Assembly (NCBI GenBank): GCA_017997825.1
Contig: JAGOEH010000001.1
Coordinates: 1 to 56,464 of the forward strand
From: Candidatus Delongbacteria bacterium
GTDB lineage: Bacteria > JAGOEH01
Reading direction: 5' to 3'
Length of the DNA stretch: 56,464 nt
In this document: in pieces, positions 26,673 to 34,505 of the stretch
Layout: every line of letters begins with the position of its first letter
How positions within the stretch are numbered: position 1 is the stretch's first letter
The notes under the pieces: model-generated
What the model was told of the DNA's origin: nothing
Database searches by the model: none
Seen by the model: only the letters and a program-made list of their open reading frames with translations
Program-made: the position numbers and the translations under genes

Positions 26673-27590
26673 ATGAAGACCGGATTACTGCTGATTGACA
26701 AACCCCAGGAATGGACATCCTATGATATTATACGCTTTTTGAAACCGAAATTCAAACCCGGAAAAATCGGCCATGCCGGAACCCTCGACCCCTTAGCTAC
26801 GGGGCTGCTGCCGGTGGCTGTCGGGAATTCAACCAAATTGATCCCATTCATTCATCTGCTGAATAAGGAGTATGTCGCTGAAGCCCGGCTCGGGATAACC
26901 AGTGATACCTATGACATTACCGGCCGGGTGGAACAGGTTCCTGAAATCTTGATTCCCCGCCAGGATGAGGTGGAAGCGTGTCTGCGCGGATTCCTGGGAG
27001 AAACCATGCAGGTTCCCCCGCTTTATTCGGCACTCAAAATCAACGGCCGGCCGGCTTATCGCTACGCCCGGGGGGGACAGAATATCGAGCTGGCTCCCCG
27101 TCCAATCCGGATCGACCGGATTGATTTGCTGGAGTACACTTATCCCAGGGTGTATGTCCGGATCCGTTGCTCCAGCGGTACCTATATCCGCAGCCTGATT
27201 CATGATATGGGACGCTCGCTCCATTCCGGGGCCGTCATGACTTCCCTGATCCGAACCGCTATCGGACCCTTCCAACTTGAACAATCGATATCACCTACCC
27301 GGCAATTGACACCCGATCAATGGCGGGAACGATTGATCCCTCCCCGTCAAATCATTGGTTTTCTCCCGGAACTCGTTTTGCGGGATGATTTTCCTCTCGA
27401 AAACGGACTGCCCATTCAGCCCGTCGATATCCTCCACCTGCCGGATCATTCGGATCCCCCGTATGCCATTGTGCTGAAAAAAAAATCATCGACGACCATT
27501 TTAGCTATTGTCAAAGCGGAAAAAATAGATTATATTGATGTCTTGCAGTGGAAATACTGTTGTATTATTAACTATGACAGTGAAACGTGA
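26673..27590 (+). CDS. truB: tRNA pseudouridine(55) synthase TruB
   Basis: TruB forms pseudouridine 55 in the T-loop of tRNAs. N-terminal GLLLIDKPQEWTSYD and GKIGHAGTLDPLATGLLPVAVG (about 30-51) include the catalytic Asp in GTLDP. YVAEARLGITSDTYDITG and RCSSGTYIRSLIHDMG are further family signatures. 305 residues including a C-terminal PUA-like extension. It starts 4 bases after nrnA and its stop codon abuts the ribF start. Confidence 0.96.
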   Translation: MKTGLLLIDKPQEWTSYDIIRFLKPKFKPGKIGHAGTLDPLATGLLPVAVGNSTKLIPFIHLLNKEYVAEARLGITSDTYDITGRVEQVPEILIPRQDEVEACLRGFLGETMQVPPLYSALKINGRPAYRYARGGQNIELAPRPIRIDRIDLLEYTYPRVYVRIRCSSGTYIRSLIHDMGRSLHSGAVMTSLIRTAIGPFQLEQSISPTRQLTPDQWRERLIPPRQIIGFLPELVLRDDFPLENGLPIQPVDILHLPDHSDPPYAIVLKKKSSTTILAIVKAEKIDYIDVLQWKYCCIINYDSET

Positions 27591-28547
27591 ATGGAAGTGA
27601 TCAATGGAATCCCGGCGGCTGGTTTTTATATCCCTAATGCCGCTCTGAGTATCGGTGTATTTGACGGCTTGCATCAGGGCCATCGGGAACTTCTGAACCA
27701 AGTGGTGGAGTTCTCCCGCCGGCATGAGCTGAAGAGCCTGGTGTTGACCTTCTCGGTATCCCCGGCCATGTTGATGTCCCGTCATATCCAGCCGGAGTTT
27801 TTAACTACCGAACGGGAAAAAGCCCAAATACTCGCCCAGCTTGGGATTGATTGGATGTGGTCCTTTCCATTCGATGAACAGATTCGCAACATGACTTACT
27901 TGGAGTTTTGGAAGGACCGGATTGATCGGTATATGCATGTGGCCGCCTATTTTTGCGGTGATGAGCATGCCTTTGGACGCGATAAGGGCGGAGATGTCAC
28001 TACCCTGACGGATCTGAGCCGACGCGAGGAATTTCAAATATTCCCTATCCATGTAGTCCAGGATCATCAGCTCAAGATCAGTTCATCCCATATCCGACAG
28101 TTGATCAAAGACGGCTATATTGACGAGGCTAATCAGCGTTTGGGTTACGCCTACCCGCTCCGCGGGCGGGTGGTGACCGGCGACGGATTGGGCCGAAAAC
28201 TCGGTTTTCCGACCGCCAATCTGACTCCCGAAACGAATAAACTGATTCCGGCTCCCGGTGTCTATGCCGGTCAGGCCGCGGTTCGACATGCCGTTTATTC
28301 ATGCTTGATCTACATCGGCCGCCGTCCCTCCATTCCTCACCGGGAAATGCCCGGCCCCGTCCGAATCGAATCCTATTTGCTCGATTTTGATCAGGATATC
28401 TATGGTGAAGAACTCGATCTCCAATTCTTTAGGAAAATCAGAGATGACAAGTTTTTTAATACGATTGATGCCTTACGCCACCAAATCAATCACGATGTGT
28501 CAGTATGTCGTCAACAACCGATCGGGTATCATGAGATGCCCCATTAA
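27591..28547 (+). CDS. ribF: Bifunctional riboflavin kinase/FAD synthetase
   Basis: RibF converts riboflavin to FMN and FMN to FAD. The N-terminal nucleotidyltransferase domain has IGVFDGLHQGHRELL (about 22-36) and ISSSHIRQLIKDG (about 163-175). The C-terminal kinase domain has GDGLGRKLGFPTANL (about 197-211) and the GVYAG strand. Length 318 is normal. The ATG abuts the truB stop and rpsO follows after 17 bases, the standard truB-ribF-rpsO order. Confidence 0.96.
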   Translation: MEVINGIPAAGFYIPNAALSIGVFDGLHQGHRELLNQVVEFSRRHELKSLVLTFSVSPAMLMSRHIQPEFLTTEREKAQILAQLGIDWMWSFPFDEQIRNMTYLEFWKDRIDRYMHVAAYFCGDEHAFGRDKGGDVTTLTDLSRREEFQIFPIHVVQDHQLKISSSHIRQLIKDGYIDEANQRLGYAYPLRGRVVTGDGLGRKLGFPTANLTPETNKLIPAPGVYAGQAAVRHAVYSCLIYIGRRPSIPHREMPGPVRIESYLLDFDQDIYGEELDLQFFRKIRDDKFFNTIDALRHQINHDVSVCRQQPIGYHEMPH

Positions 28548-28564
28548 CAAGGAGGAATGCTTAA

Positions 28565-28831
28565 ATGCTTACTCAGGAAGCTAAACAGGAAATCATCCGA
28601 AAATATGGACAGAATGAAAGCGATACCGGTTCGCCTGAAGTGCAGATCGCACTTCTGACCGCCCGGATCGTCTATCTGACGGAACACTTCAAAACACACA
28701 AAAAAGATTTCCATTCCCGGAGAGGACTGCTGCGGATGGTCGGACAGCGCCGTAATCTGCTCGGTTATCTGAAAAGTATTGAAGTCGAGCGCTATCAGAA
28801 AATCGTAAGCGCTTTAGGATTGAGAAAGTAA
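28565..28831 (+). CDS. rpsO: 30S ribosomal protein S15
   Basis: S15 binds the central domain of 16S rRNA early in 30S assembly. The 88-residue protein matches throughout: [27 protein letters not shown]-like [23 protein letters not shown] (in two adjoining motifs) and LLGYLKS. A strong AAGGAGG ribosome site precedes the ATG. S15 often represses its own translation in other bacteria; no homologous operator can be recognised by eye here. Confidence 0.98.
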   Translation: MLTQEAKQEIIRKYGQNESDTGSPEVQIALLTARIVYLTEHFKTHKKDFHSRRGLLRMVGQRRNLLGYLKSIEVERYQKIVSALGLRK

Positions 28832-28848
28832 AAGCTGATGAACGATCA

Positions 28849-28873
28849 CTATCTTAAGATAATTGGAAGATAG
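28849..28873 (+). promoter_or_regulatory. Hairpin in the rpsO-pnp spacer
   Basis: CTATCTT (28849-28855) pairs with AAGATAG (28867-28873) over an 11-base loop. There is no T run, so it is not an intrinsic terminator. In E. coli a stem in this spacer is an RNase III site for pnp autoregulation; analogy here is inference. Confidence 0.45.
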
Positions 28874-28900
28874 GTCTTAGAATCAAGTTAAGGAGAAAAA

Positions 28901-31024
28901 ATGCAAACAGTTCGGATGATGCTGCGAGATAAGGTTTTAGAAATTGAAACCGGGCGAATGGCTAAGCAGGCATCAGGCTCAGTCGTTGTACGATATGGTG
29001 ATACCATGGTATTGGTTACTGCAGTGGCGAAAAAGGAAAAAACGGAAAGCCTGGACTTTTTTCCATTGACCGTGGATTTTCGGGAAAAAGCCTATGCTGC
29101 CGGTAAGATTCCCGGTGGATACATCAAGCGTGAAGGACCTCCCAGCGGCAAAGAAATTTTGAGCAGCCGCCAGATCGATCGCCCGATCCGTCCCCTCTTC
29201 CCGGATGGTTACAATCATGAGGTCCAGATTATTGCCTATGTGATCTCCTCCGATCAGGAGAATGACGGCGATGTATTGGGTATCTGCGGCGCTTCCGCGG
29301 CATTATGCATATCCGAGATTCCGTTTCAGGGGCCGATCGCCGGCGTCCGCGTCGGTCGAATCGATAACCGGTTTGTTATCAATCCTACCTATAGTGAATT
29401 GGGTCAATCCGAGATGGATATCGTGGTAGCCGGAAGTGAAGATTCCCTGGTCATGGTGGAAGGCGGATCCCGGGAAATCAGCCAGGAGCTGCTGGTTGAA
29501 GCCATGCAATATGGCCATGAGCACATCAAGCAGATCATTGCCATGCAGAAGGAACTGATTGCACTGGTGGGGAAACCCAAACGACCCTTTGAGAAGAATG
29601 AGGTACCCGAAGAACTGGAACAGATTATCCGTCGGGATTATACCGATCGCATCCATGCCGGCAATATTATCCGCGATAAGGAAGAGCGTCAGAGTGTGCT
29701 CGATGCCCTTCAGCAGGAAGCCCTGGACGCTCTGGCAGAAGCCTATCCGGATCAGGAGGGGGCGATTAAATATGTGCTGCATGAAATCGAGAAAGCACAT
29801 CTGCGCCGATTGATCCTGGAAGAGAAGATCCGAGTGGATGGTCGCAGTTTGGATGAGATCCGTCCCATCAGCGTCGAAGTGGGCGTACTGCCCAGGACAC
29901 ATGGCTCGGCTCTGTTCACCCGCGGGCAAACCCAATCCCTCGGCGTGGTTACTCTGGGCAGCAAAATGGATGAACAGCGCTTGGATAATCTGGAAGGCGA
30001 ATCCTTCAAAAGCTATATGCTGCACTATAATTTCCCACCTTTCAGCGTGGGTGAAGTCCGCCCCATGCGGAGTCCCGGCCGACGGGAAATCGGACACGGT
30101 AACCTGGCCGAACGCGCAATCGCTCCGGTTATCCCAACCGATGAGATCTTTCCCTATACCATTCGCATTGTTTCGGATATCCTGGAATCCAACGGTTCAT
30201 CTTCGATGGCGACCGTCTGTAGCGGATCACTTTCCCTGATGGATGCCGGAGTCCCGATCAAAACCGCTGTCGCCGGTATTGCCATGGGTTTGATTAAACA
30301 GGATTCACAGTACTCAATTTTGACCGATATCCTGGGCGCGGAAGATCATTTGGGCGACATGGATTTCAAGGTCTGCGGAACCGCTAACGGCATCACCGCT
30401 TTCCAGATGGATATCAAAATCAAAGGGATTACCTTCGAGATCATCCGGGAAGCGATCGCCAAAGCCCAGCAGGCTCGAATGATCATTCTGGAAAAGATGA
30501 ATGCCGTCCTGGCCAAACCCCGGGCCGAGCTCTCCGTATATGCACCGCGAATTCTGACGACCAAGATTCCGGCCGATAAGATCGGTGAAGTCATTGGCAG
30601 CGGCGGAAAAACCATCCGCCTGATCCAGGAAGAAACCGGCGCTGAAATCTCAATCGATCCCGATGGAACGGTCCACGTCGTCAGCATTAATAAAGACGGT
30701 GCCGCCAAAGCCATCGAAATCGTCGAAAGCATCGGATTCCCTCCCGAAGTGGGCTCGATCAAAAAAGGAAAAGTCATCAAACTCTTTCCCTTCGGTGCCG
30801 TCCTGGCCTTCGACTTCAATCGGGAAGGTTTATTGCATATCTCCGAAATAGACCATAAACGAGTCGAAGAAGTGACCGATTATTTTAAAGAAGGCGACGA
30901 GGTTGAAGTTAAGGTGATTGATATCGATAACGGCGGAAAAATCAAACTGAGCCGCAAAGCTCTTTTGCCCAAACCGCCCCGGCCTCCTCAGTCGCAACCT
31001 CAACGAGAAAGAGATGGAAATTAA
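28901..31024 (+). CDS. pnp: Polyribonucleotide nucleotidyltransferase (PNPase)
   Basis: PNPase degrades RNA 3'-5' using phosphate and forms the core of degradosome-like complexes. Two RNase PH domains are visible (first: SGSVVVRYGDTMVLVTA; second: RVDGRSLDEIRPIS and THGSALFTRGQTQSLG). They are followed by a KH domain (IPADKIGEVIGSGGKTI, about 555-571) and an S1 domain (KGKVIKLFPFGAVLAF, about 622-637). Length 707 is normal. AAGGAG lies 6 bases before the ATG. The tail is Pro/Gln/Arg-rich and overlaps the following small gene by 11 bases. Confidence 0.98.
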   Translation: MQTVRMMLRDKVLEIETGRMAKQASGSVVVRYGDTMVLVTAVAKKEKTESLDFFPLTVDFREKAYAAGKIPGGYIKREGPPSGKEILSSRQIDRPIRPLFPDGYNHEVQIIAYVISSDQENDGDVLGICGASAALCISEIPFQGPIAGVRVGRIDNRFVINPTYSELGQSEMDIVVAGSEDSLVMVEGGSREISQELLVEAMQYGHEHIKQIIAMQKELIALVGKPKRPFEKNEVPEELEQIIRRDYTDRIHAGNIIRDKEERQSVLDALQQEALDALAEAYPDQEGAIKYVLHEIEKAHLRRLILEEKIRVDGRSLDEIRPISVEVGVLPRTHGSALFTRGQTQSLGVVTLGSKMDEQRLDNLEGESFKSYMLHYNFPPFSVGEVRPMRSPGRREIGHGNLAERAIAPVIPTDEIFPYTIRIVSDILESNGSSSMATVCSGSLSLMDAGVPIKTAVAGIAMGLIKQDSQYSILTDILGAEDHLGDMDFKVCGTANGITAFQMDIKIKGITFEIIREAIAKAQQARMIILEKMNAVLAKPRAELSVYAPRILTTKIPADKIGEVIGSGGKTIRLIQEETGAEISIDPDGTVHVVSINKDGAAKAIEIVESIGFPPEVGSIKKGKVIKLFPFGAVLAFDFNREGLLHISEIDHKRVEEVTDYFKEGDEVEVKVIDIDNGGKIKLSRKALLPKPPRPPQSQPQRERDGN

Positions 31025-31268
31025 TGCCAATCCGGCCATCACGATCAATGTGAACCGGGCTGCCCAGCAAACCCAAAATACCCAGACTGTGATTCGGGAA
31101 AATCTGGCGCATAATCGGGAAATCCAGGACAAACTGGAACTCAATACCGATCAAATCGCTCAACGCACTCAATTCTACCGGGCCAATCTGGAAACGATCA
31201 CCAAGGATCCGCTCTATCTGGACCGAAAAAGCACCAGCTTTTTCGGCCGGAAAGGGCCAATCCCCTGA
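31014..31268 (+). CDS. Small protein of unknown function coupled to pnp
   Basis: The 84-residue product is not recognised. It is rich in Asn, Gln and Thr, with a predicted helical central part (AAQQTQNTQTVIRENLAHNR, then EIQDKLELNTDQIAQ) and a basic tail (LDRKSTSFFGRKG). No signal peptide or membrane segment is seen. It overlaps the pnp stop by 11 bases with AACGAGAAAGAGATGG as context, so it would be translated by coupling with pnp. It ends 12 bases before the TPP aptamer. The codon choice resembles the flanking genes, supporting a real gene. Confidence 0.55.
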   Translation: MEINANPAITINVNRAAQQTQNTQTVIRENLAHNREIQDKLELNTDQIAQRTQFYRANLETITKDPLYLDRKSTSFFGRKGPIP

Positions 31269-31280
31269 GCTTTGTTTTAA

Positions 31281-31363
31281 TCCGTGGGGGTGCTCATCGA
31301 ACCCGATGGGCTGAGAACATACCCCTGGAACCTGATCCAGGTAATACTGGCGCAGGGAACGGA
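31281..31363 (+). promoter_or_regulatory. TPP riboswitch (THI-box) aptamer
   Basis: The conserved thiamine pyrophosphate aptamer is visible: P1 pairs TCCGT (31281-31285) with ACGGA (31359-31363); the P2/J2 segment GGGGGTGCTC leads to GGGCTGAGAACATACCC with the CTGAGA pyrimidine-binding core; then GAACCTGATCCAGGTAATAC and TGGCGCAGGGA form the P4/P5 pyrophosphate side. It lies upstream of a TonB-dependent receptor, thiN and a symporter, and should switch that operon off when TPP is plentiful. Confidence 0.97.
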
Positions 31364-31395
31364 ATATTATTTCCAATCCCGCCCCACATACCGAA

Positions 31396-31432
31396 CAGGT
31401 TCCTCTTCTAAACCACACTTTTTAGAGAGGAG
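31396..31432 (+). promoter_or_regulatory. Candidate expression platform of the TPP riboswitch
   Basis: CCTCTTCTAAA (31402-31412) can pair with TTTAGAGAGG (31421-31430), covering the GAGAGGAG ribosome site of the ATG at 31438. The overlapping CAGGTTCC (31396-31403) is an exact reverse complement of GGAACCTG (31327-31334) inside the aptamer. The two pairings exclude each other, which suggests translational control: TPP-bound aptamer frees the lower strand to hide the ribosome site. There is no T run for an intrinsic terminator. Confidence 0.65.
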
Positions 31433-31437
31433 CTGTT

Positions 31438-33864
31438 ATGTTACGATTTAACCTCTGCCTGCTGGCCATGGTCTTGCTTTGGTCTAACCCCGGCTGGGCA
31501 TCCCAGACCATCGAGGGAATGGTCCTGGATTCCTTGTCAGGATTGCCGATTCCCCAGGTCAATGTCCAACTGGCCGATTCACCCGCTGGAACCATGACCA
31601 ACCCGGATGGATCATTCCGCCTTAAATGCCTGAGCTTCCCCTGTGACATCATTTTGACCCACATTGGCTATCATCCGTGCCGGATTACACTCAGCCGATC
31701 GGAAAACCGGGTTGTCAGACTTCAATCCCGGTCCCTCCCGGGACCTGTGGTCATGGTCTCATCGACCCGGGCCGAGGACCGCCGGACTCCCGTCACCTTT
31801 TCCAATCTGGACCGCGCCACCATCGAACGATCCCACACCACTGAGGATATCCCGCTGATGATCAGCCATCAGCCGAATGTGACCGTCTCTTCGGATGCCG
31901 GTAACGGAATCGGGTATACCTATCTCAAGATCCGCGGATTCGATCAGAAACGGATCGGGGTTATGATCAACAATGTCCCGCTCAATGATCCGGAAGAGCA
32001 TCAGGTCTATTGGGTCGATCTGGGCGATCTGACGGGTAATACTCGTGATATCCAGATTCAGCGCGGCGTCGGCGCCAGTCTTTACGGCAGCTCTACCCTG
32101 GGCGGCGCCGTCAATATTCTGACTCGTTCGTCGGAAACGGAAAACCAGGGCGATTTTCACAGCGGTGCCGGCAGTTTCGGAACCTGGAAAATGGCCGGCA
32201 GCATCAACCGTACCCTTCGCCCCTCCCTCTCCCTCCTGCTCCGTTCATCCTATACCACCTCTTCCGGATACCGGGACCGCTCCCAGTCCGATCTGGCCTC
32301 CTACTATATGGCGCTCAGCCGGCAAAAACCGACCATGATCAACCGCCTGCTCTGCTTCGGCGGATACGAAAAATCAGGACTGGCCTACAACGCCATTCCG
32401 GAATCCATCTACCGGACCAACCGAAAATACAATGATATGGCCGTGTATTCCAACTCCATCGATCGATTCGTCCAGCCACACTTCCACTTTGTCAATACCC
32501 TCCTCCTTTCCAACTGGCTGATTGAGAATACCCTCTTCTATGTCTACGGCAATGGATATTACGAACAATACAAAGATGGGATCGATAGCGATAAACTCGA
32601 ATACTATTCCATATCCCCCGACACCCTCGATGAGACCACCGATCTGGTCCGGCGTAAAAATGTCATCAAAAATCAACTCGGCTGGGTGGCCCGCCTGGAA
32701 TGGAAAAATAATCGTCATCACCTGAGTCTGGGATGGAATCTCTGGGATTATCATGCCGATCATGACGGGAAAGTGATCCGCCTGGGAGATCGCTCAATGA
32801 ATCATCGATACTATGATTATACCGGCGATAAACAAAACTATGCCGTGTATCTGAATGATATCATCAACCTGAATGACCGCATCGGAATCATGATGAATGG
32901 ATTGTGGGAATACAAAATCTACCGCCTGACCCAAAATCGGGTCGGCAATTATCAGGGTTTGCAGTTGAATCGACTGGAAGCCGACTACCGGTTTTTCAGT
33001 CCCCGGATCGGAATCAACCTGAATCTTTCGTCCCGAATCCATTGCTTTGCCAATTATTCACAAGCCTGGCGCGAACCCGCCGATAAGGATCTCTATGACA
33101 CCTGGAGCGGCCCGGATGATCTGGGCGCCGAACCTCTGTTCCATCATAAAACCATCGTGTATGACAACCAGGGTAATCCGCTCTATCAGGACTGGTCCGA
33201 TCCCCAGCTCAAAGCCGAACAACTTCATGACTGGGAATGGGGATGGGGCTTTAGTCATCCCCGGGTACAGTTGAAAATGAATGCCTACTGGATGGAATTC
33301 CGGAATGAGATTGTCCCTCTGGGTACGGTTAATGCCGAGGGGCTGCCGGTTCGCGGTAATGCCCCGGAAAGCATCCATCGCGGGATCGAGTGGAATCTGA
33401 TGGTTAAAAGCGGGACCATGTTTCGGTTCGAAACATCGGGTGCCTATAGTCAAAACTATTTCAGCCGTTTTGTCCAACAGGATTGGAATGATGATTGGAG
33501 TGGTGCGACCCAAGTCAATCTGAAAAATAAAACCATTGCCCTTTTCCCCGACTGGATTGTCAATCTTCAGCCGGGGATTGTCTACCACCGACTGGACGCC
33601 GATCTGAATTTCCGCTACCAGGGACGCCAGTATCTGGATAACATGGAAAACCGCAGTCGATCGATCGATCCGCATTGGGTGGTGCAGATGATGGTTCGCT
33701 ACTCGATACCGGTTCAGCCGGTTGGACGAGAAATGATGCTTTATGTGAAAATCGATAATCTATTCAACCAGGTCTACGAAACCAGCGGGTATGTCGATGG
33801 CGAAAACTGCTATTTCCCGGGGGCTCCCCGAAACGTTTTTGCCGGCCTGAAATGGGGCTTCTGA
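31438..33864 (+). CDS. TonB-dependent outer-membrane receptor, probably for thiamine
   Basis: The 808-residue protein has a signal peptide (about 1-21), a carboxypeptidase-regulatory-like domain (IEGMVLDSLSGLPIPQVNV, about 23-105), a TonB plug (VTVSSDAGNGIGYTYLKIRG and VGASLYGSSTLGGAVNIL) and a C-terminal 22-stranded barrel ending in NVFAGLKWGF, with aromatic last residue. Such receptors take up scarce substrates with energy from TonB-ExbBD, whose genes lie at 36003-37756. The TPP riboswitch directly upstream and thiN downstream indicate thiamine or a precursor as ligand, as proposed for riboswitch-controlled receptors in Bacteroidota; the ligand assignment is inference from this context. Confidence 0.92.
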   Translation: MLRFNLCLLAMVLLWSNPGWASQTIEGMVLDSLSGLPIPQVNVQLADSPAGTMTNPDGSFRLKCLSFPCDIILTHIGYHPCRITLSRSENRVVRLQSRSLPGPVVMVSSTRAEDRRTPVTFSNLDRATIERSHTTEDIPLMISHQPNVTVSSDAGNGIGYTYLKIRGFDQKRIGVMINNVPLNDPEEHQVYWVDLGDLTGNTRDIQIQRGVGASLYGSSTLGGAVNILTRSSETENQGDFHSGAGSFGTWKMAGSINRTLRPSLSLLLRSSYTTSSGYRDRSQSDLASYYMALSRQKPTMINRLLCFGGYEKSGLAYNAIPESIYRTNRKYNDMAVYSNSIDRFVQPHFHFVNTLLLSNWLIENTLFYVYGNGYYEQYKDGIDSDKLEYYSISPDTLDETTDLVRRKNVIKNQLGWVARLEWKNNRHHLSLGWNLWDYHADHDGKVIRLGDRSMNHRYYDYTGDKQNYAVYLNDIINLNDRIGIMMNGLWEYKIYRLTQNRVGNYQGLQLNRLEADYRFFSPRIGINLNLSSRIHCFANYSQAWREPADKDLYDTWSGPDDLGAEPLFHHKTIVYDNQGNPLYQDWSDPQLKAEQLHDWEWGWGFSHPRVQLKMNAYWMEFRNEIVPLGTVNAEGLPVRGNAPESIHRGIEWNLMVKSGTMFRFETSGAYSQNYFSRFVQQDWNDDWSGATQVNLKNKTIALFPDWIVNLQPGIVYHRLDADLNFRYQGRQYLDNMENRSRSIDPHWVVQMMVRYSIPVQPVGREMMLYVKIDNLFNQVYETSGYVDGENCYFPGAPRNVFAGLKWGF

Positions 33865-34505
33865 TGATGGCGGCCATTATCGCCAATGGTGACCTTCCGG
33901 ACTCGGAGCATCTGACGTCCATCCTGGACCGGACCCAACTCTGTATTTGTGCTGATGGGGGCGCCAATGGCGCCCATCGGCTCGGTATCATCCCCGATTA
34001 TGTGATCGGGGATCTGGACTCGATCGATGATGAGGCTCTCCAGTATTATCGTTACCATTCTCCATCGACCCGAATCATCCATCAGTCCGATCAATCGACG
34101 ACCGATCTTGAAAAATGCCTGGTTTTCCTTCAGCAATATCCGGTTGAAACCTGCTACCTGCTGGGAGTCACCGGCGATCGGAGCGACCATTTTCTTTACG
34201 CCCTTCATCTGCTTCACCTCTTTTCACGCCGAATGAACCTGATCATGATCAGCCGGCACCAACAGATTTTTCTGGTGCGAGACCAGGTCGAATTCGATTC
34301 GGTCTCGGATACCGTCTCATTCTTCGGATTTCCGGAAGCCGGAGGCGTGACCACGGAGGGATTTCACTATGCGATAAAAGATTGCCGGATCGGCATGAAT
34401 ACCATCCAGAGCATCAGTAACCGAATCGAACGGGTTCCGGCCAGGCTTACGATTCGCTCAGGGTGTCTGCTGGTCATTGTCAGCCGGAATGAGGACAACC
34501 GGTGA
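33864..34505 (+). CDS. thiN: Thiamine pyrophosphokinase
   Basis: The enzyme converts imported thiamine to TPP using ATP. Catalytic domain signatures: ICADGGANGAHRLGIIPDYVIGDLDS is split over residues about 29-54, with ADGGAN and GDLDS as the metal and ATP binding motifs, then QSTTDLEKCLVFL and GVTGDRSDHFLYALHLL. The C-terminal thiamine-binding beta domain contains SFFGFPEAGGVTTEGFHYAI. The ATG at 33864 overlaps the receptor stop (TGATG); an in-frame ATG four codons earlier (33852) is possible. About 213 residues, normal length. It overlaps the symporter gene by 4 bases (GTGA). Confidence 0.95.
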   Translation: MMAAIIANGDLPDSEHLTSILDRTQLCICADGGANGAHRLGIIPDYVIGDLDSIDDEALQYYRYHSPSTRIIHQSDQSTTDLEKCLVFLQQYPVETCYLLGVTGDRSDHFLYALHLLHLFSRRMNLIMISRHQQIFLVRDQVEFDSVSDTVSFFGFPEAGGVTTEGFHYAIKDCRIGMNTIQSISNRIERVPARLTIRSGCLLVIVSRNEDNR

